Shown here: positions 46,256 to 56,406 of the stretch, in pieces | How positions within the stretch are numbered: the first letter of the stretch is position 1 | Layout: the number at the start of each line of letters is the position of its first letter | Assembly: GCF_000718305.1 (NCBI RefSeq) | Contig: NZ_JOFQ01000025.1 | Location: 1 to 64,000 of the forward strand | Length of the DNA: 64,000 nt | From: Streptomyces niger | Lineage (GTDB): Bacteria; Actinomycetota; Actinomycetes; Streptomycetales; Streptomycetaceae | Reading direction: 5' to 3' | Translations under genes and position numbers: made by a program | Notes under the pieces: generated by a model | What the model was told of the DNA's origin: nothing | Databases searched by the model: none | What the model saw: the letters and a program-made list of their open reading frames with translations, nothing else

Positions 46256-49129
46256 TCAGCTGCAGCCGCTGGTGGAGCCGCAGCCCTCGCAGAGGTAGCA
46301 GCTGCCGGCACGCTGCATCTTCGTGCCGCAGGAGAAGCACAGCGGGGCGTCGGCGTTGATGCCGAGCTGCATCTCGACCAGCTCCGCGTTGGTGTGCGCC
46401 TGCTTCGGGGCCGGCGCTGCGGTCTCCTCGACGACCTCCTCGGTGGAGGTCGGCGCGGACGAGGACGCCGGGGTCAGCGGCGCCGACTGGGCCAGACCCT
46501 GGATGTCCAGCTCGTCCTCGGCCGGCTCGTACGAACCGGTCTCCAGGTGACGCTGGCGCTCCTCGACGGAGTGGATGCCGAGCGCCGAGCGGGTCTCGAA
46601 GGGCAGGAAGTCCAGCGCCAGGCGGCGGAAGATGTAGTCGACGATCGACTGCGCCATCCGCACGTCCGGGTCGTCCGTCATGCCGGCCGGCTCGAAGCGC
46701 ATGTTGGTGAACTTCGAGACGTAGGTCTCCAGCGGCACGCCGTACTGGAGGCCGACCGAGACCGCGATGGAGAAGGCGTCCATCATGCCCGCGAGGGTCG
46801 AGCCCTGCTTGGACATCTTCAGGAAGACCTCGCCCAGACCGTCGTCCGGGTAGGAGTTCGCGGTCATGTAACCCTCGGCGCCGCCGACGGTGAAGGAGGT
46901 GGTGATGCCGGGACGGCCCTTCGGGAGGCGCTTGCGGACCGGGCGGTACTCGACGACCTTCTTCTCGGCGGCCGGCTCGGCCTTCTTCTCCTCCTCCTTC
47001 TTCTTGGCGGAGAGGGGCTGGCCGACCTTGCAGTTGTCGCGGTAGATCGCGAGCGCCTTCAGGCCGAGCTTCCAGCCCTGGAAGTAGACGTCCTCGATCT
47101 CCTCGACGGTGGCCGACTCCGGGACGTTGACCGTCTTGGAGATCGCGCCGGAGAGGAACGGCTGCGCGGCGGCCATCATGCGGACGTGGCCCATCGCGGA
47201 GATGGAGCGCTCGCCCATGGCGCAGTCGAAGACCTCGTAGTGCTCCGGCTTGAGGGCCGGCGCGTCGATCACGTTGCCGTGCTCGGCGATGTGGGCGACG
47301 ATCGCCTCGACCTGCTCGGGCTGGTAGCCCAGGCGCTTGAGGGCCTTCGGGACCGTGTTGTTCACGATCTGCATCGAGCCGCCGCCGACGAGCTTCTTGA
47401 ACTTGACCAGGGCCAGGTCCGGCTCGACGCCCGTGGTGTCGCAGTCCATCATCAGGCCGATGGTGCCGGTGGGGGCCAGCACGGAGGCCTGCGCGTTGCG
47501 GAAGCCGTTCTTGTCGCCGAGGCGGATGACGTCCTGCCAGGCCTCGGTGGCGGCGGCCCACACCGGGGTGTCCAGGTCGTCCATGCGCGTGGCGGCACCG
47601 TTGGCGTCCGCGTGCTGCTTCATGACGCGCTTGTGGGCGTCGGCGTTGCGGGCGTAACCGTCGTACGGGCCGACGACGGCGGCCAGCTCGGCGGAGCGCT
47701 TGTACGAGGTGCCGGTCATCAGGGAGGTGATGGCACCGGCGAGGGCGCGGCCGCCGTCGGAGTCGTACGCGTGGCCGGTGGCCATGAGCAGGGCGCCGAG
47801 GTTGGCGTAGCCGATGCCCAGCTGGCGGAAGGCGCGGGTGGTCTCACCGATCTTCTCGGTCGGGAAGTCCGCGAAGCAGATGGAGATGTCCATCGCGGTG
47901 ATGACCAGCTCGACGACCTTGGCGAAGCGCTCCGCATCGAACGACTGGTTGCCCTTGTCGTCGTCGCGCAGGAACTTCATGAGGTTGAGCGAGGCGAGGT
48001 TGCACGAGGAGTTGTCCAGGTGCATGTACTCGCTGCACGGGTTCGAGGCGGTGATCCGGCCCGACTCCGGCGAGGTGTGCCAGTGGTTGATGGTGTCGTC
48101 GTACTGGATGCCGGGGTCGGCGCAGGCCCAGGCGGCCTCGGCCATCTTGCGGAACAGGCCCTTGGCGTCGACCTCCTCGATGACCTCGTTGTCCATGCGG
48201 CCGCGCAGGCCGAACTTCGAGCCGGTCTCGACGGCCTTCATGAACTCGTCGTTCACGCGGACGGAGTTGTTGGCGTTCTGGTACTGGACGGACGTGATGT
48301 CGTCACCGCCCAGGTCCATGTCGAAGCCCGCGTCACGCAGCGCGCGGACCTTCTCCTCCTCCTTCACCTTGGTCTCGATGAAGGCCTCGACGTCCGGGTG
48401 GTCCACGTCCAGGACGACCATCTTGGCGGCCCGGCGGGTGGCACCGCCCGACTTGATCGTTCCGGCGGACGCGTCGGCGCCGCGCATGAAGGAGACCGGG
48501 CCGGAGGCGTTGCCGCCGGAGGAGAGGAGCTCCTTGGAGGAGCGGATGCGGGAGAGGTTCAGGCCGGCGCCGGAGCCGCCCTTGAAGATCATCCCCTCTT
48601 CCTTGTACCAGTCGAGGATCGACTCCATGGAGTCGTCGACGGAGAGGATGAAGCAGGCGCTGACCTGCTGCGGCTGCTTCGTGCCGACGTTGAACCAGAC
48701 CGGCGAGTTGAAGCTGAAGACCTGGTGCAGGAGGGCGTAAGCCAGCTCGTGCTCGAAGATCTCGGCGTCGGCCGGAGAGGCGAAGTAACCGTTCTCCTCG
48801 CCGGACTTCCGGTAGGTCTTCACCACACGGTCGATGAGCTGCTTGAGGCTCTTCTCCCGGTCCGGGGAGCCGACCGCGCCACGGAAGTACTTGCTTGTGA
48901 CGATGTTGACCGCGTTCACCGACCAGAAGTCGGGGAACTCGACGCCACGCTGCTCGAAATTGACCGAGCCGTCGCGCCAATTGGTCATGACGACGTCACG
49001 GCTCTCCCACGCCACCTCGTCGTACGGATGCACGCCCGGGGTGGTGTGGATGCGCTCGATACGCAGACCCTTGCTCGCCTTGCTGCCCTTGCGGGAGCCT
49101 CGCGCCGGGCCGCTCGTCGTCTCTGTCAT
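46256..49129 (-). CDS. nrdJ: Class II (adenosylcobalamin-dependent) ribonucleotide reductase
   Basis: A 957-residue NrdJ that reduces ribonucleotides using a cobalamin-derived radical, in the cytoplasm. NSPVWFNVG and KGGSGAGLNLSRIR are class II marks, with NPCSEYMHLDNSSCNLASLNL giving the active-site cysteines. The protein ends in CYLCEGCGSTSGCS, the cysteine-rich tail that re-reduces the active site or binds zinc. Start at 49129 follows GGGAGG. It is downstream of nrdR on the same strand with 120 bases between, the normal Streptomyces nrdRJ order. Confidence 0.95.
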   Translation of the reverse strand: MTETTSGPARGSRKGSKASKGLRIERIHTTPGVHPYDEVAWESRDVVMTNWRDGSVNFEQRGVEFPDFWSVNAVNIVTSKYFRGAVGSPDREKSLKQLIDRVVKTYRKSGEENGYFASPADAEIFEHELAYALLHQVFSFNSPVWFNVGTKQPQQVSACFILSVDDSMESILDWYKEEGMIFKGGSGAGLNLSRIRSSKELLSSGGNASGPVSFMRGADASAGTIKSGGATRRAAKMVVLDVDHPDVEAFIETKVKEEEKVRALRDAGFDMDLGGDDITSVQYQNANNSVRVNDEFMKAVETGSKFGLRGRMDNEVIEEVDAKGLFRKMAEAAWACADPGIQYDDTINHWHTSPESGRITASNPCSEYMHLDNSSCNLASLNLMKFLRDDDKGNQSFDAERFAKVVELVITAMDISICFADFPTEKIGETTRAFRQLGIGYANLGALLMATGHAYDSDGGRALAGAITSLMTGTSYKRSAELAAVVGPYDGYARNADAHKRVMKQHADANGAATRMDDLDTPVWAAATEAWQDVIRLGDKNGFRNAQASVLAPTGTIGLMMDCDTTGVEPDLALVKFKKLVGGGSMQIVNNTVPKALKRLGYQPEQVEAIVAHIAEHGNVIDAPALKPEHYEVFDCAMGERSISAMGHVRMMAAAQPFLSGAISKTVNVPESATVEEIEDVYFQGWKLGLKALAIYRDNCKVGQPLSAKKKEEEKKAEPAAEKKVVEYRPVRKRLPKGRPGITTSFTVGGAEGYMTANSYPDDGLGEVFLKMSKQGSTLAGMMDAFSIAVSVGLQYGVPLETYVSKFTNMRFEPAGMTDDPDVRMAQSIVDYIFRRLALDFLPFETRSALGIHSVEERQRHLETGSYEPAEDELDIQGLAQSAPLTPASSSAPTSTEEVVEETAAPAPKQAHTNAELVEMQLGINADAPLCFSCGTKMQRAGSCYLCEGCGSTSGCS

Positions 49130-49249
49130 GCCGCCTCCCTGTACGGGCGTAAACGCCCTGATGTGCACACTTCTTCCCGTGGCACGGTGTATGTCTTGCT
49201 GCGCCGGGGCTCCTGCTCAACCCCGGCGAGGTCCGGATGCGCGCCGAGC

Positions 49250-49771
49250 TCAGTCGGCGGCGGGAGCGGGCGCGGGGACCGCCGAATTCTCGGCCTCCCC
49301 GCAATTCCCGCAGTGCTGCGAGGGCGGCCGCTGCTCACGCAGCTCCGCGATGGCCGCCTCGAAATCGTCGAGCGAATCGAACGCCCGGTACACGCTCGCG
49401 AAGCGCAGATACGCCACGAGATCCAGCTCCTGGAGCGGGCCCAGTATGGCGAGCCCGACGTCATGGGTGGACAGCTCTGCGCTGCCGGTCGCGCGGACCG
49501 CCTCCTCGACCCGCTGGCCGAGCTTGGCGAGCGCGTCCTCGGTGACCGGCCGGCCCTGGCAGGCCTTGCGCACGCCGGCGATCACCTTGTCGCGACTGAA
49601 GGGCTCGGTGACCCCGCTCCGCTTGATCACCGTGAGTGACGCCGTCTCGATCGTCGTGAACCGCCGGGAGCAGTCGGGGCACTGCCGGCGGCGGCGGATC
49701 GAGGTGCCGTCGTCGGTGGTGCGGCTGTCCACGACCCGGCTGTCGGGGTGCCTACAGAAGGGGCAGTGCAT
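49250..49771 (-). CDS. nrdR: Transcriptional repressor NrdR
   Basis: A 173-residue NrdR with the N-terminal zinc ribbon [17 protein letters not shown]...QCPDCSRRF and ATP-cone ([22 protein letters not shown]). It represses ribonucleotide reductase genes according to bound ATP/dATP. Start at 49771. The Pro/Ala-rich end is longer than average. Two NrdR boxes lie upstream, so it represses its own operon. Confidence 0.95.
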   Translation of the reverse strand: MHCPFCRHPDSRVVDSRTTDDGTSIRRRRQCPDCSRRFTTIETASLTVIKRSGVTEPFSRDKVIAGVRKACQGRPVTEDALAKLGQRVEEAVRATGSAELSTHDVGLAILGPLQELDLVAYLRFASVYRAFDSLDDFEAAIAELREQRPPSQHCGNCGEAENSAVPAPAPAAD

Positions 49772-49910
49772 GGCTTCACCCTCCTCACCCTCGAAAACGG
49801 ACGTACGCCACTGAATCCGACGTACGACTGATAGCCCGGACAGGGCCCGAACGGGGGCCTCCGGAGCGACCACAAGCATAGGCGATCCGCAGGCCGAAGA
49901 AGACCATGGA

Positions 49911-49957
49911 CCACAACGTCTGGTGGCTGTCGCCCATCCAAGCACTACATGTGGTGC
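49911..49957 (-). promoter_or_regulatory. Two tandem NrdR boxes
   Basis: Two 16-bp imperfect palindromes, CCACAACGTCTGGTGG (49911-49926) and GCACTACATGTGGTGC (49942-49957), separated by 15 bases, so their centres are 31 bp (three helical turns) apart. This is the known spacing of NrdR boxes in Streptomyces. They should repress nrdR-nrdJ. Confidence 0.85.
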
Positions 49958-50232
49958 CGGGCGAGAAAATGCGCGTACCGCGTGTCGCGGTGACGCAGCA
50001 GCCACGAGCGTACGTGAGACCCCCCGGTGGCCGCTCCGGAGGGGCGGCAATGACAGACTTGGGCAGGTCACGGCGGTGCGCCGTGATCGTCGCCGAACCA
50101 CTGACGGAACGAGGGCCCGCCGCGGGGAATTCCCGGCCGGAACGGTACCGTAATGCCCGTTATCGCCTTTCGGTGGCCTGTCGGCAATACACCCGATCCC
50201 CTGATCAGGTCAGCTAATCCGCGAATTTTCAC

Positions 50233-50248
50233 TCGAACGTGTGTTTGG
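50233..50248 (+). promoter_or_regulatory. LexA (SOS) box
   Basis: TCGAACGTGTGTTTGG matches the actinobacterial SOS box TCGAAC-N4-GTTYGA at nearly all positions, 63 bases upstream of the lexA start. It indicates autorepression. Confidence 0.88.
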
Positions 50249-50310
50249 CGCAACCTTTCGAAAGCAACTACCGTTGGCTAACTAGGGAGCACATTCCGAG
50301 AGGGGCCGAC

Positions 50311-51102
50311 GTGACCACCACCGCAGACAGCGCCATCATCGCCGCACAGAGCCACTCCCAGGGCCGATTCGAGCCGACACAGAAAGCACCGATGGAAGAG
50401 GCCACGATGAACCCGGAGGGCCAGAAGCCGGCGCGCTCGCTGCCCGGTCGCCCTCCAGGAATCCGCGCGGACAGCTCCGGCCTCACCGACCGGCAGCGAA
50501 GGGTGATCGAGGTCATCCGGGACTCCGTCCAGCGCCGCGGGTACCCGCCGTCCATGCGCGAGATCGGCCAGGCGGTGGGCCTGTCGAGCACGTCGTCGGT
50601 GGCGCACCAGCTGATGGCCCTGGAGCGCAAGGGCTTCCTCCGCCGCGACCCGCACCGACCGCGCGCCTACGAGGTCCGCGGCTCCGATCAGCCCGCCGCG
50701 GCCCCCGCCGACACCACCGGCAAGCCCGCGGCGTCGTACGTCCCGCTGGTGGGCCGGATCGCCGCCGGTGGCCCCATCCTCGCCGAGGAGTCCGTCGAGG
50801 ACGTCTTCCCCCTCCCCCGGCAGCTGGTGGGCGACGGCGAGCTCTTCGTGCTGAAGGTCGTCGGCGACTCCATGATCGAGGCCGCGATCTGCGACGGCGA
50901 CTGGGTCACGGTCCGCCGCCAGCCGGTCGCGGAGAACGGCGACATCGTCGCCGCGATGCTGGACGGCGAGGCGACGGTCAAGCGCTTCAAGCGCGAGGAC
51001 GGCCACGTGTGGCTGCTCCCGCACAACGCCGCGTACCAGCCCATCCCCGGCGACGAGGCGACCATCCTCGGCAAGGTGGTGGCGGTCCTCCGCCGCGTCT
51101 GA
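50311..51102 (+). CDS. lexA: SOS repressor LexA
   Basis: A 263-residue LexA. The winged helix is at [28 protein letters not shown], the cleavage site is in [13 protein letters not shown] (Ala-Gly), and the Ser of [13 protein letters not shown] and Lys of [11 protein letters not shown] form the catalytic dyad. Start GTG at 50311 follows GAGAGGGG; later Met codons also exist. It controls DNA-repair genes in the SOS response. Confidence 0.95.
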   Translation: MTTTADSAIIAAQSHSQGRFEPTQKAPMEEATMNPEGQKPARSLPGRPPGIRADSSGLTDRQRRVIEVIRDSVQRRGYPPSMREIGQAVGLSSTSSVAHQLMALERKGFLRRDPHRPRAYEVRGSDQPAAAPADTTGKPAASYVPLVGRIAAGGPILAEESVEDVFPLPRQLVGDGELFVLKVVGDSMIEAAICDGDWVTVRRQPVAENGDIVAAMLDGEATVKRFKREDGHVWLLPHNAAYQPIPGDEATILGKVVAVLRRV

Positions 51103-51173
51103 GCACCACGCCCGCCGCGCGACGCGTCTTCCCGGAGCCGACCGCTCCCCGGACCCGGCGGCGGAGAACGCAA

Positions 51174-51207
51174 CGGGCCCCGTATACCGATCGGTATGCG
51201 GGGCCCG
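51174..51207. terminator. Bidirectional hairpin between lexA and DinG-like gene
   Basis: A 16-bp stem with one G-U type mismatch, beginning CGGGCCCCGTATACCG and with a 2-base loop, between the convergent lexA and helicase genes. Confidence 0.85.
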
Positions 51208-51266
51208 CGTACGTGTGGGGCTCCATGCGGCGCTGAACGGCTTCCGGCGCCCCGCCGCCCCTCCGC

Positions 51267-53288
51267 CTACGCGTCAGCCGTCTCCGGTTCCTCAGCAGCG
51301 GCCTCAGCGGCCTTCTCGGTCTTCTCCGCCTCCTTGGCCGCCGCGTCGATCGCGGCCAGGGAGCGGCGGACCTGGTTGCGGTCGGTGGTGTACCAGAAGC
51401 CGGGCATGGAGGCGCGCAGGAACGAGCCGTACCGCGCCCGCTCTACCCGCGGGTCGAGGCAGGCGACCACGCCGCGGTCCCCGGAAGCGCGGATCAGGCG
51501 GCCCGCGCCCTGCGCCATCAGCAACGCCGCGTGCGTCGCCGCGACCGCCATGAAGCCATTGCCGCCGCCCTCCTCCACGGCCTTCTGCCGGGCACTCATC
51601 AGCGGGTCGTCGGGGCGCGGGAACGGCACCCGGTCCATGACCACCAGCTGGCAGCTCGCCCCGGGCACGTCCACGCCCTGCCAGAGCGACAGGGTCCCGA
51701 ACAGGCACGTACGGGGATCGGCCGCGAACGTACGGATCAGCTCGCCGAGCGTCTCCTCGCCCTGCAGCAGGATCGGCACGTCCAGGCGGCCGCGCAGCTC
51801 CTCGGCGGCGGCCTGCGCGGCCCGCATCGAGGAGAACAGCCCGAGCGTCCGCCCGCCGGCCGCCTCCACCAGCTCGGCGAGCTCGTCCATCATGTCCGTA
51901 CGGGTGCCCTCGCGCCCCGGCTGGTTCAGATGCTTCGCGACGTACAGGATGCCCTGCTTCGCGTAGTCGAACGGGGAGCCGACGTCCAGGCCCTTCCAGG
52001 GCGGCACGTCCTCCCCCTGGGTGCCTTCGGGGGCCAGGCCCAGCGAGGCCGCGACGCCGTTGAAGTCACCGCCGAGCTTCAACGTGGCCGAGGTCAGCAC
52101 GACCGAGCGGTCCTCGAAGAGCTTCTCGCGCAGCAGCCCGGACACCGACAGCGGGGCGACGCGGAGCGAGGCACCGAAGCGGTCGTGCCGCTCGTACCAG
52201 ACCACGTCGTACTCGGAGCCGTTCGCGATCCGCTCGGCGACCGCGTGCACGTTCTCCACGGAGGCCAGCGCCTGCTTGCGTACCGCGTCCTCGTCCTGGA
52301 CGGACTTGTCACGGGTGGAGCCGAGCGCGGAGATCACCGTACGGGCGGCGTCCCGCAGCGCCATCAGGCAGTACCCCAGGTCCTCCGGGATCTCCTCCAG
52401 GCGGCCGGGCAGCGCCAGCTCCATCAGCCGCTCGAACGTCTCGGAGGCGGTCTGCAGCTGGTCGGCCGCCTTCTCGTTGACGAGCTTGGCGGCCCGCCGC
52501 ACCGCGCGGTTGACCTGGCCCGGCGTGAGCTCACCCGTGGCCACGCCGGTGACCCGGGAGACCAGCTCGTGCGCCTCGTCGATGATCAGCACCTCGTGCT
52601 GCGGCAGGACCGGCGCGCCTTCGATGGCGTCGATCGCGAGCAGCGCGTGGTTGGTGACCACCACGTCGGCGAGCTTGGCGCGCTCGCGGGCGGCTTCCGC
52701 GAAGCACTCCGCGCCGTACGCGCACTTCGATGCGCCCAGGCACTCCCGCGAGGACACCGAGACCTGGCCCCAGGCCCGGTCGGAGACGCCCGGCGTGAGC
52801 GCGTCCCGGTCGCCGGTCTCGGTCTCGTCCGCCCAGTCCCGCAGCCGCAGCAGATCCTTGCCGAGCTTGCTGGTGGCCGTGGCCTGCTCGAAGGGGTCGA
52901 ACAGGCCCTCCTCCTCGTCCTGCGGCACGCCCTCGTGCAGGCGGTGCAGGCAGAGATAGTTCGACCGGCCCTTGAGCATCGCGAACTGCGGCCGCCGGCG
53001 CAGCAGCGGATGCAGCGCGTCGACCGTACGCGGCAGGTCGCGCTCGACCAGCTGGCGCTGGAGCGCCAAAGTGGCGGTCGCGATCACCACCCGCTCGCCG
53101 TGCGCCAGCGCCGGCACCAGATAGCCGAGGGACTTTCCGGTGCCGGTGCCGGCCTGGGCGAGCAGGTGGGTGCCGTCGTCGACGGCCTCGCCGACCGCCT
53201 CGGCCATGGCGACCTGGCCGGGGCGCTCGGTGCCGCCGACGGCGGTGACGGCGGCATGGAGCAGTTCGGGGAGGGAGGGCTTCGTCAT
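51267..53288 (-). CDS. dinG: DinG/XPD-type ATP-dependent helicase
   Basis: A 673-residue superfamily 2 helicase with iron-sulfur-type cysteines: Walker A QAGTGTGKSLGYL, the Cys region SRECLGASKCAYGAECF with the earlier YLCLH, IIDEAHEL (DEAH), SATL and GAGRLIR. It would unwind R-loops or other DNA structures in repair. The Ala/Glu-rich end is low-complexity. Convergent with lexA; no SOS box was seen before it. Confidence 0.9.
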   Translation of the reverse strand: MTKPSLPELLHAAVTAVGGTERPGQVAMAEAVGEAVDDGTHLLAQAGTGTGKSLGYLVPALAHGERVVIATATLALQRQLVERDLPRTVDALHPLLRRRPQFAMLKGRSNYLCLHRLHEGVPQDEEEGLFDPFEQATATSKLGKDLLRLRDWADETETGDRDALTPGVSDRAWGQVSVSSRECLGASKCAYGAECFAEAARERAKLADVVVTNHALLAIDAIEGAPVLPQHEVLIIDEAHELVSRVTGVATGELTPGQVNRAVRRAAKLVNEKAADQLQTASETFERLMELALPGRLEEIPEDLGYCLMALRDAARTVISALGSTRDKSVQDEDAVRKQALASVENVHAVAERIANGSEYDVVWYERHDRFGASLRVAPLSVSGLLREKLFEDRSVVLTSATLKLGGDFNGVAASLGLAPEGTQGEDVPPWKGLDVGSPFDYAKQGILYVAKHLNQPGREGTRTDMMDELAELVEAAGGRTLGLFSSMRAAQAAAEELRGRLDVPILLQGEETLGELIRTFAADPRTCLFGTLSLWQGVDVPGASCQLVVMDRVPFPRPDDPLMSARQKAVEEGGGNGFMAVAATHAALLMAQGAGRLIRASGDRGVVACLDPRVERARYGSFLRASMPGFWYTTDRNQVRRSLAAIDAAAKEAEKTEKAAEAAAEEPETADA

Positions 53289-53363
53289 AGCGGTGCCACC
53301 CTACGCGGGCCCACTGACACTCCGCCCGGTCCAGGCCGGTCCGTGGCCGGTCGCACGGTCGCG

Positions 53364-55265
53364 TCAGGGGGCGTGCAGCGGATTCGGGATCATGCCGTGG
53401 ACGGCGGCGTGCGGGCGGTGCGGGCGGTCGCGGTAGCCGTCGAGGTGGAGACGGTTGCGGTTGAGGCAGAGCCGTTCGATCTCCGGAGTGAGCAGGTCGA
53501 ACATCTCGTGGCGCTCCTTGAGGTGCGGGAACCGCTCGTGGTGACGCAGGATCTCGGCCCGCACGAGTGACCAGAACTCGCCCTCGGGTACATCGAGTTG
53601 TTCCTCGCACAGCGGTGCCAGATAGCGGAACACGCCGACGAACAGCCCGGAATGGATGAACTGGGTGAGGAAGGCGGGCGGCTCCGTGAGCAGGACCTCG
53701 CGTACGTCCTCGGGCATGGCGGCCAGTTCCGGGAGCGGACCGTCGGTGGTGTTGACGTCGTCGACGAAGTCCTTGACGGCGAGGCGGGTGGGGACGTCGT
53801 GCGCGTCGAAACAGACGATCGCGTTCTCGCCGTGCGGGGAGAAGACGGTGCCGTACTGGTACAGGAAGTGCAGCAGCGGCGGGAGCAGAGCGGCGAAGAG
53901 GTGGCGCAGCCAGGTGCGCGGCTCCAGACCGGAGCGGTGCACCAGCTCGGCGGTGAGGGCACGGCCGTGCGGGTCGGTCTGCAGCAGCGAGGCGAGGGTG
54001 CGGGCCCGCTCGCCGGGGTCGAGCAGCGGGCTGATCGGCTCGCGCCAGATGCAGCCGAGCAGCTCCTTGTACTGGTACGGGACGCCGGGGATGCGGTCGT
54101 ACAGAGGGTGCTCGACGGTGACGGACGCGGTCTCGCCGAGGAGGATCACGCGCGTCTCGTCGCGGAGGTACGGGTCGGCGTCGCGCAGGCCCTGTACCCA
54201 GGCGGTGACGGCGGGCGCGGCGAGGGTGCGTTCGGTGGGCAGGCCGCGCCACACAAGGGTGTTGAGGACGGAGAGCGGCAGCTTAACCGTGCGGGCGTGC
54301 GGGCGGCTGGTGTTGAGGAAGGTGCGGATGGACTGCTGCGGCAGTCGGAGGTCGTTGTCAGTGGTGAGTGGGACGATGAATTTGCCGGCGATCTGAGGGG
54401 CGAAGAGCGGGGCGACGGTCTCGTCCCACTGCCAGGGGTGGACGGGGAGGTAGAGGTAGTCGGCGGGGTCGAGGCCCTGCTCGGTGAGGGTGCGGGCGAA
54501 GGCGTCGCGGAGTTCGGGGGTGAGTTCTTCGGTGTACAGGCGGTCGGCGCTGACCAGTGGGCCGGTGCCGCGGTAGCGGGCGAGGTCGCGGTGGGCTGCG
54601 ATCCACGGCAGCCGGCAGGGGGTTCGGGCTTCCGGGGCCCAGCGCCCGGCGTCGGTGGCGGAGAAGCCGAGCCGTCCCTTGTTGGCGATCAGCCAGGGGT
54701 GCCCCGTCTGGTGGCCCTCAAGCGCCGCGTAGTCGAGGTCGGCCAGCTCGGCGGCGGTGAGTGCGGTGGCGTCCAGGCGAATGTCGGCGGCAAGGGTGGC
54801 GGTCAGTTCACGGATGAGGTGACCGGTGGTGTCACCGCTCAGGCCCAGGACGGTGTCGTGGGCGTGGAAGAGGAAATGCAGGGGGTCGCCGGTGGGCGTC
54901 ACGGAGTCCGGGTCGACGCGCCAGTGTCCGTACGCGCCGCGCCGGGCGTGGAAACGGTAGGTGACGTCGGGGGTGAGGGGCAGGCGGTAGCGCGGGGTGC
55001 CGTCCGGGGCGGTGCCGTCCGGTTCGGGGGCGATGACCTCTTCGTAGGCCAGTTCCGCGAGGGTCTTGGCGAGGAGGCGGCGGGCGGCGTGCTGCCAGGC
55101 GGCTTCGGACGGGCCGGCCGGGGCGTCCTGGCCGGGCCGGCCGGCGGCACCGGTCAGGTCTGTGGCACCCGGCGGATCGGCGGGGTTGATGGGGCCGGTG
55201 GTATGGGGGGCGGGCTGGGCGGAGGGTGACAAGGCTGGCTCCTCGGTGCTCGGGGTGAGCCGCAT
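53364..55265 (-). CDS. IucA/IucC-family siderophore synthetase (DesD-like)
   Basis: A NRPS-independent siderophore (NIS) synthetase of 633 residues from the ATG at 55265. It shows HPWQWDE, PQQSIRTFLNTSRPHARTVK, YQYKELLGCIWREP, and SPHGENAIVCFDAHDVPTRL, all characteristic of type C DesD/AlcC-like enzymes. It adenylates a carboxylate and joins it to an amine or hydroxylamine, the last step in many siderophores. A TTG at 55232 has a much better ribosome site (GAGGAG at six bases) and would give 622 residues; the true start may be there. The last gene of the operon. Confidence 0.88.
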   Translation of the reverse strand: MRLTPSTEEPALSPSAQPAPHTTGPINPADPPGATDLTGAAGRPGQDAPAGPSEAAWQHAARRLLAKTLAELAYEEVIAPEPDGTAPDGTPRYRLPLTPDVTYRFHARRGAYGHWRVDPDSVTPTGDPLHFLFHAHDTVLGLSGDTTGHLIRELTATLAADIRLDATALTAAELADLDYAALEGHQTGHPWLIANKGRLGFSATDAGRWAPEARTPCRLPWIAAHRDLARYRGTGPLVSADRLYTEELTPELRDAFARTLTEQGLDPADYLYLPVHPWQWDETVAPLFAPQIAGKFIVPLTTDNDLRLPQQSIRTFLNTSRPHARTVKLPLSVLNTLVWRGLPTERTLAAPAVTAWVQGLRDADPYLRDETRVILLGETASVTVEHPLYDRIPGVPYQYKELLGCIWREPISPLLDPGERARTLASLLQTDPHGRALTAELVHRSGLEPRTWLRHLFAALLPPLLHFLYQYGTVFSPHGENAIVCFDAHDVPTRLAVKDFVDDVNTTDGPLPELAAMPEDVREVLLTEPPAFLTQFIHSGLFVGVFRYLAPLCEEQLDVPEGEFWSLVRAEILRHHERFPHLKERHEMFDLLTPEIERLCLNRNRLHLDGYRDRPHRPHAAVHGMIPNPLHAP

Positions 55266-55353
55266 AAGGGAATTCGCAGCGGCTCGTTGTCGGAGGGAGC
55301 GGATACGGGGAGAGCGTGACCGGACGGGGCCGGGGTCCGGGGCCGGTGCCGGG

Positions 55354-56406
55354 TCACAGGACGGTGCGCAGGGCGCGGTCGCGGATCATCAGGGCGGCGC
55401 GCTTGTCGGGCAGGTCGGTCTCCGCGGCGAAACGGAAGCCGGCGCTGAGGAAGGCTGCCACGGAGGGGGTGTTGCGCAGATCGGGTTCGGCCACGATCTG
55501 GCCGCACCGGGGCCGGTGGTCCAGGATCAGGTCGGCGGTGGCGCGCAGCAGGGACGTACCCAGGCCGCGGCCACGGTCGGCCACGCCGCCGATGAGGAGG
55601 TGGATGCCGGTGTCGTGCGGGCGGGCCGGGTAGTAGCGGGCCAGCGGGTCGAGGTCGGCCCGGTAGATCTCCCAGTAGCTCATGGGGACGCCGGCCAGTA
55701 CGCCCAGGCAGGGCACGCTGCGCCCGTCGCCGTCGAGCTGGGGGCGCAGGTGGTCGGCGGTGGTGCGGGGCGGCCCCGCCAGCGCCCAGAAGGCCGCCAC
55801 GGCCGGGTCGTTCATCCAGCCGGAGATCAGCGCGAGGTCGCGCTCCAGCCGTACCGGTACGAGCTGGAAGGGCCCGGCCGAGGTCTCGACGGGCCCCCAG
55901 CCGGCGACCGCGTCCAACAGGGGGCCGGACGCCGGGTCACCGGGCCGCAACCGGGGCGCGACGTCCTGAGGCCCGAGAACGGCCGGCTCGGGCGGCAACT
56001 CCAGGTCGAGCGTGTCGCTCGAGCCGTCATCCCGGCCGGGTGCGGTATCGCCCGTCGCGGGGCACGGGGCGGGGGCGGTAGCGCCGGGGGCAGGACCGAC
56101 GTCGGCAACGGCCTCACCGGGTGCGTCGCCGATGTTCGGGGCGGGGCCGGCGGGTGCGGGCCGCGCGCCGGTGGGGGTGGCGCTCGGGGGCCGGCTGCCG
56201 GGCGGAGCCTCGCGCGCGGCGTCGGCGTGGGGAGCAGCCCCGCCGGGTGCGAGGTCCGTGGCGGTGGCGGTGCCGCCCGTCGCGGAGTGCGAGGCGGTGG
56301 CGGCGGCGGACAGGCCGGCCGCGGGGGAAGGCGGTTCGACAGGGGGCACGGCGGGTGCTCCTCTCGTGGCCTCGTGGGGGCGGGCTTCGATGACCGCTGT
56401 GGTCAC
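55354..56406 (-). CDS. Siderophore-type GNAT acyltransferase with long linker
   Basis: A 350-residue protein. Residues 1 to about 150 are Ala/Pro/Gly-rich with no fold visible. Residues 165-350 match the AlcB/IucB-type acetyltransferase family: VRLERDLALISGWMNDPAVAAFW, HDTGIHLLIGGVADRGRGLGTSLLRA, and EPDLRNTPSVAAFLSAGF. It should acylate the diamine or hydroxylamine unit. The GTG at 56406 overlaps the upstream synthetase stop (GTGA). Confidence 0.87.
   Translation of the reverse strand: MTTAVIEARPHEATRGAPAVPPVEPPSPAAGLSAAATASHSATGGTATATDLAPGGAAPHADAAREAPPGSRPPSATPTGARPAPAGPAPNIGDAPGEAVADVGPAPGATAPAPCPATGDTAPGRDDGSSDTLDLELPPEPAVLGPQDVAPRLRPGDPASGPLLDAVAGWGPVETSAGPFQLVPVRLERDLALISGWMNDPAVAAFWALAGPPRTTADHLRPQLDGDGRSVPCLGVLAGVPMSYWEIYRADLDPLARYYPARPHDTGIHLLIGGVADRGRGLGTSLLRATADLILDHRPRCGQIVAEPDLRNTPSVAAFLSAGFRFAAETDLPDKRAALMIRDRALRTVL

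Noticed and set aside
49772..50310. Cobalamin riboswitch before nrdR-nrdJ
   Set aside because: No B12-box-like element was seen; only NrdR boxes and the LexA box. In Streptomyces the riboswitch is known for nrdABS, not nrdRJ.
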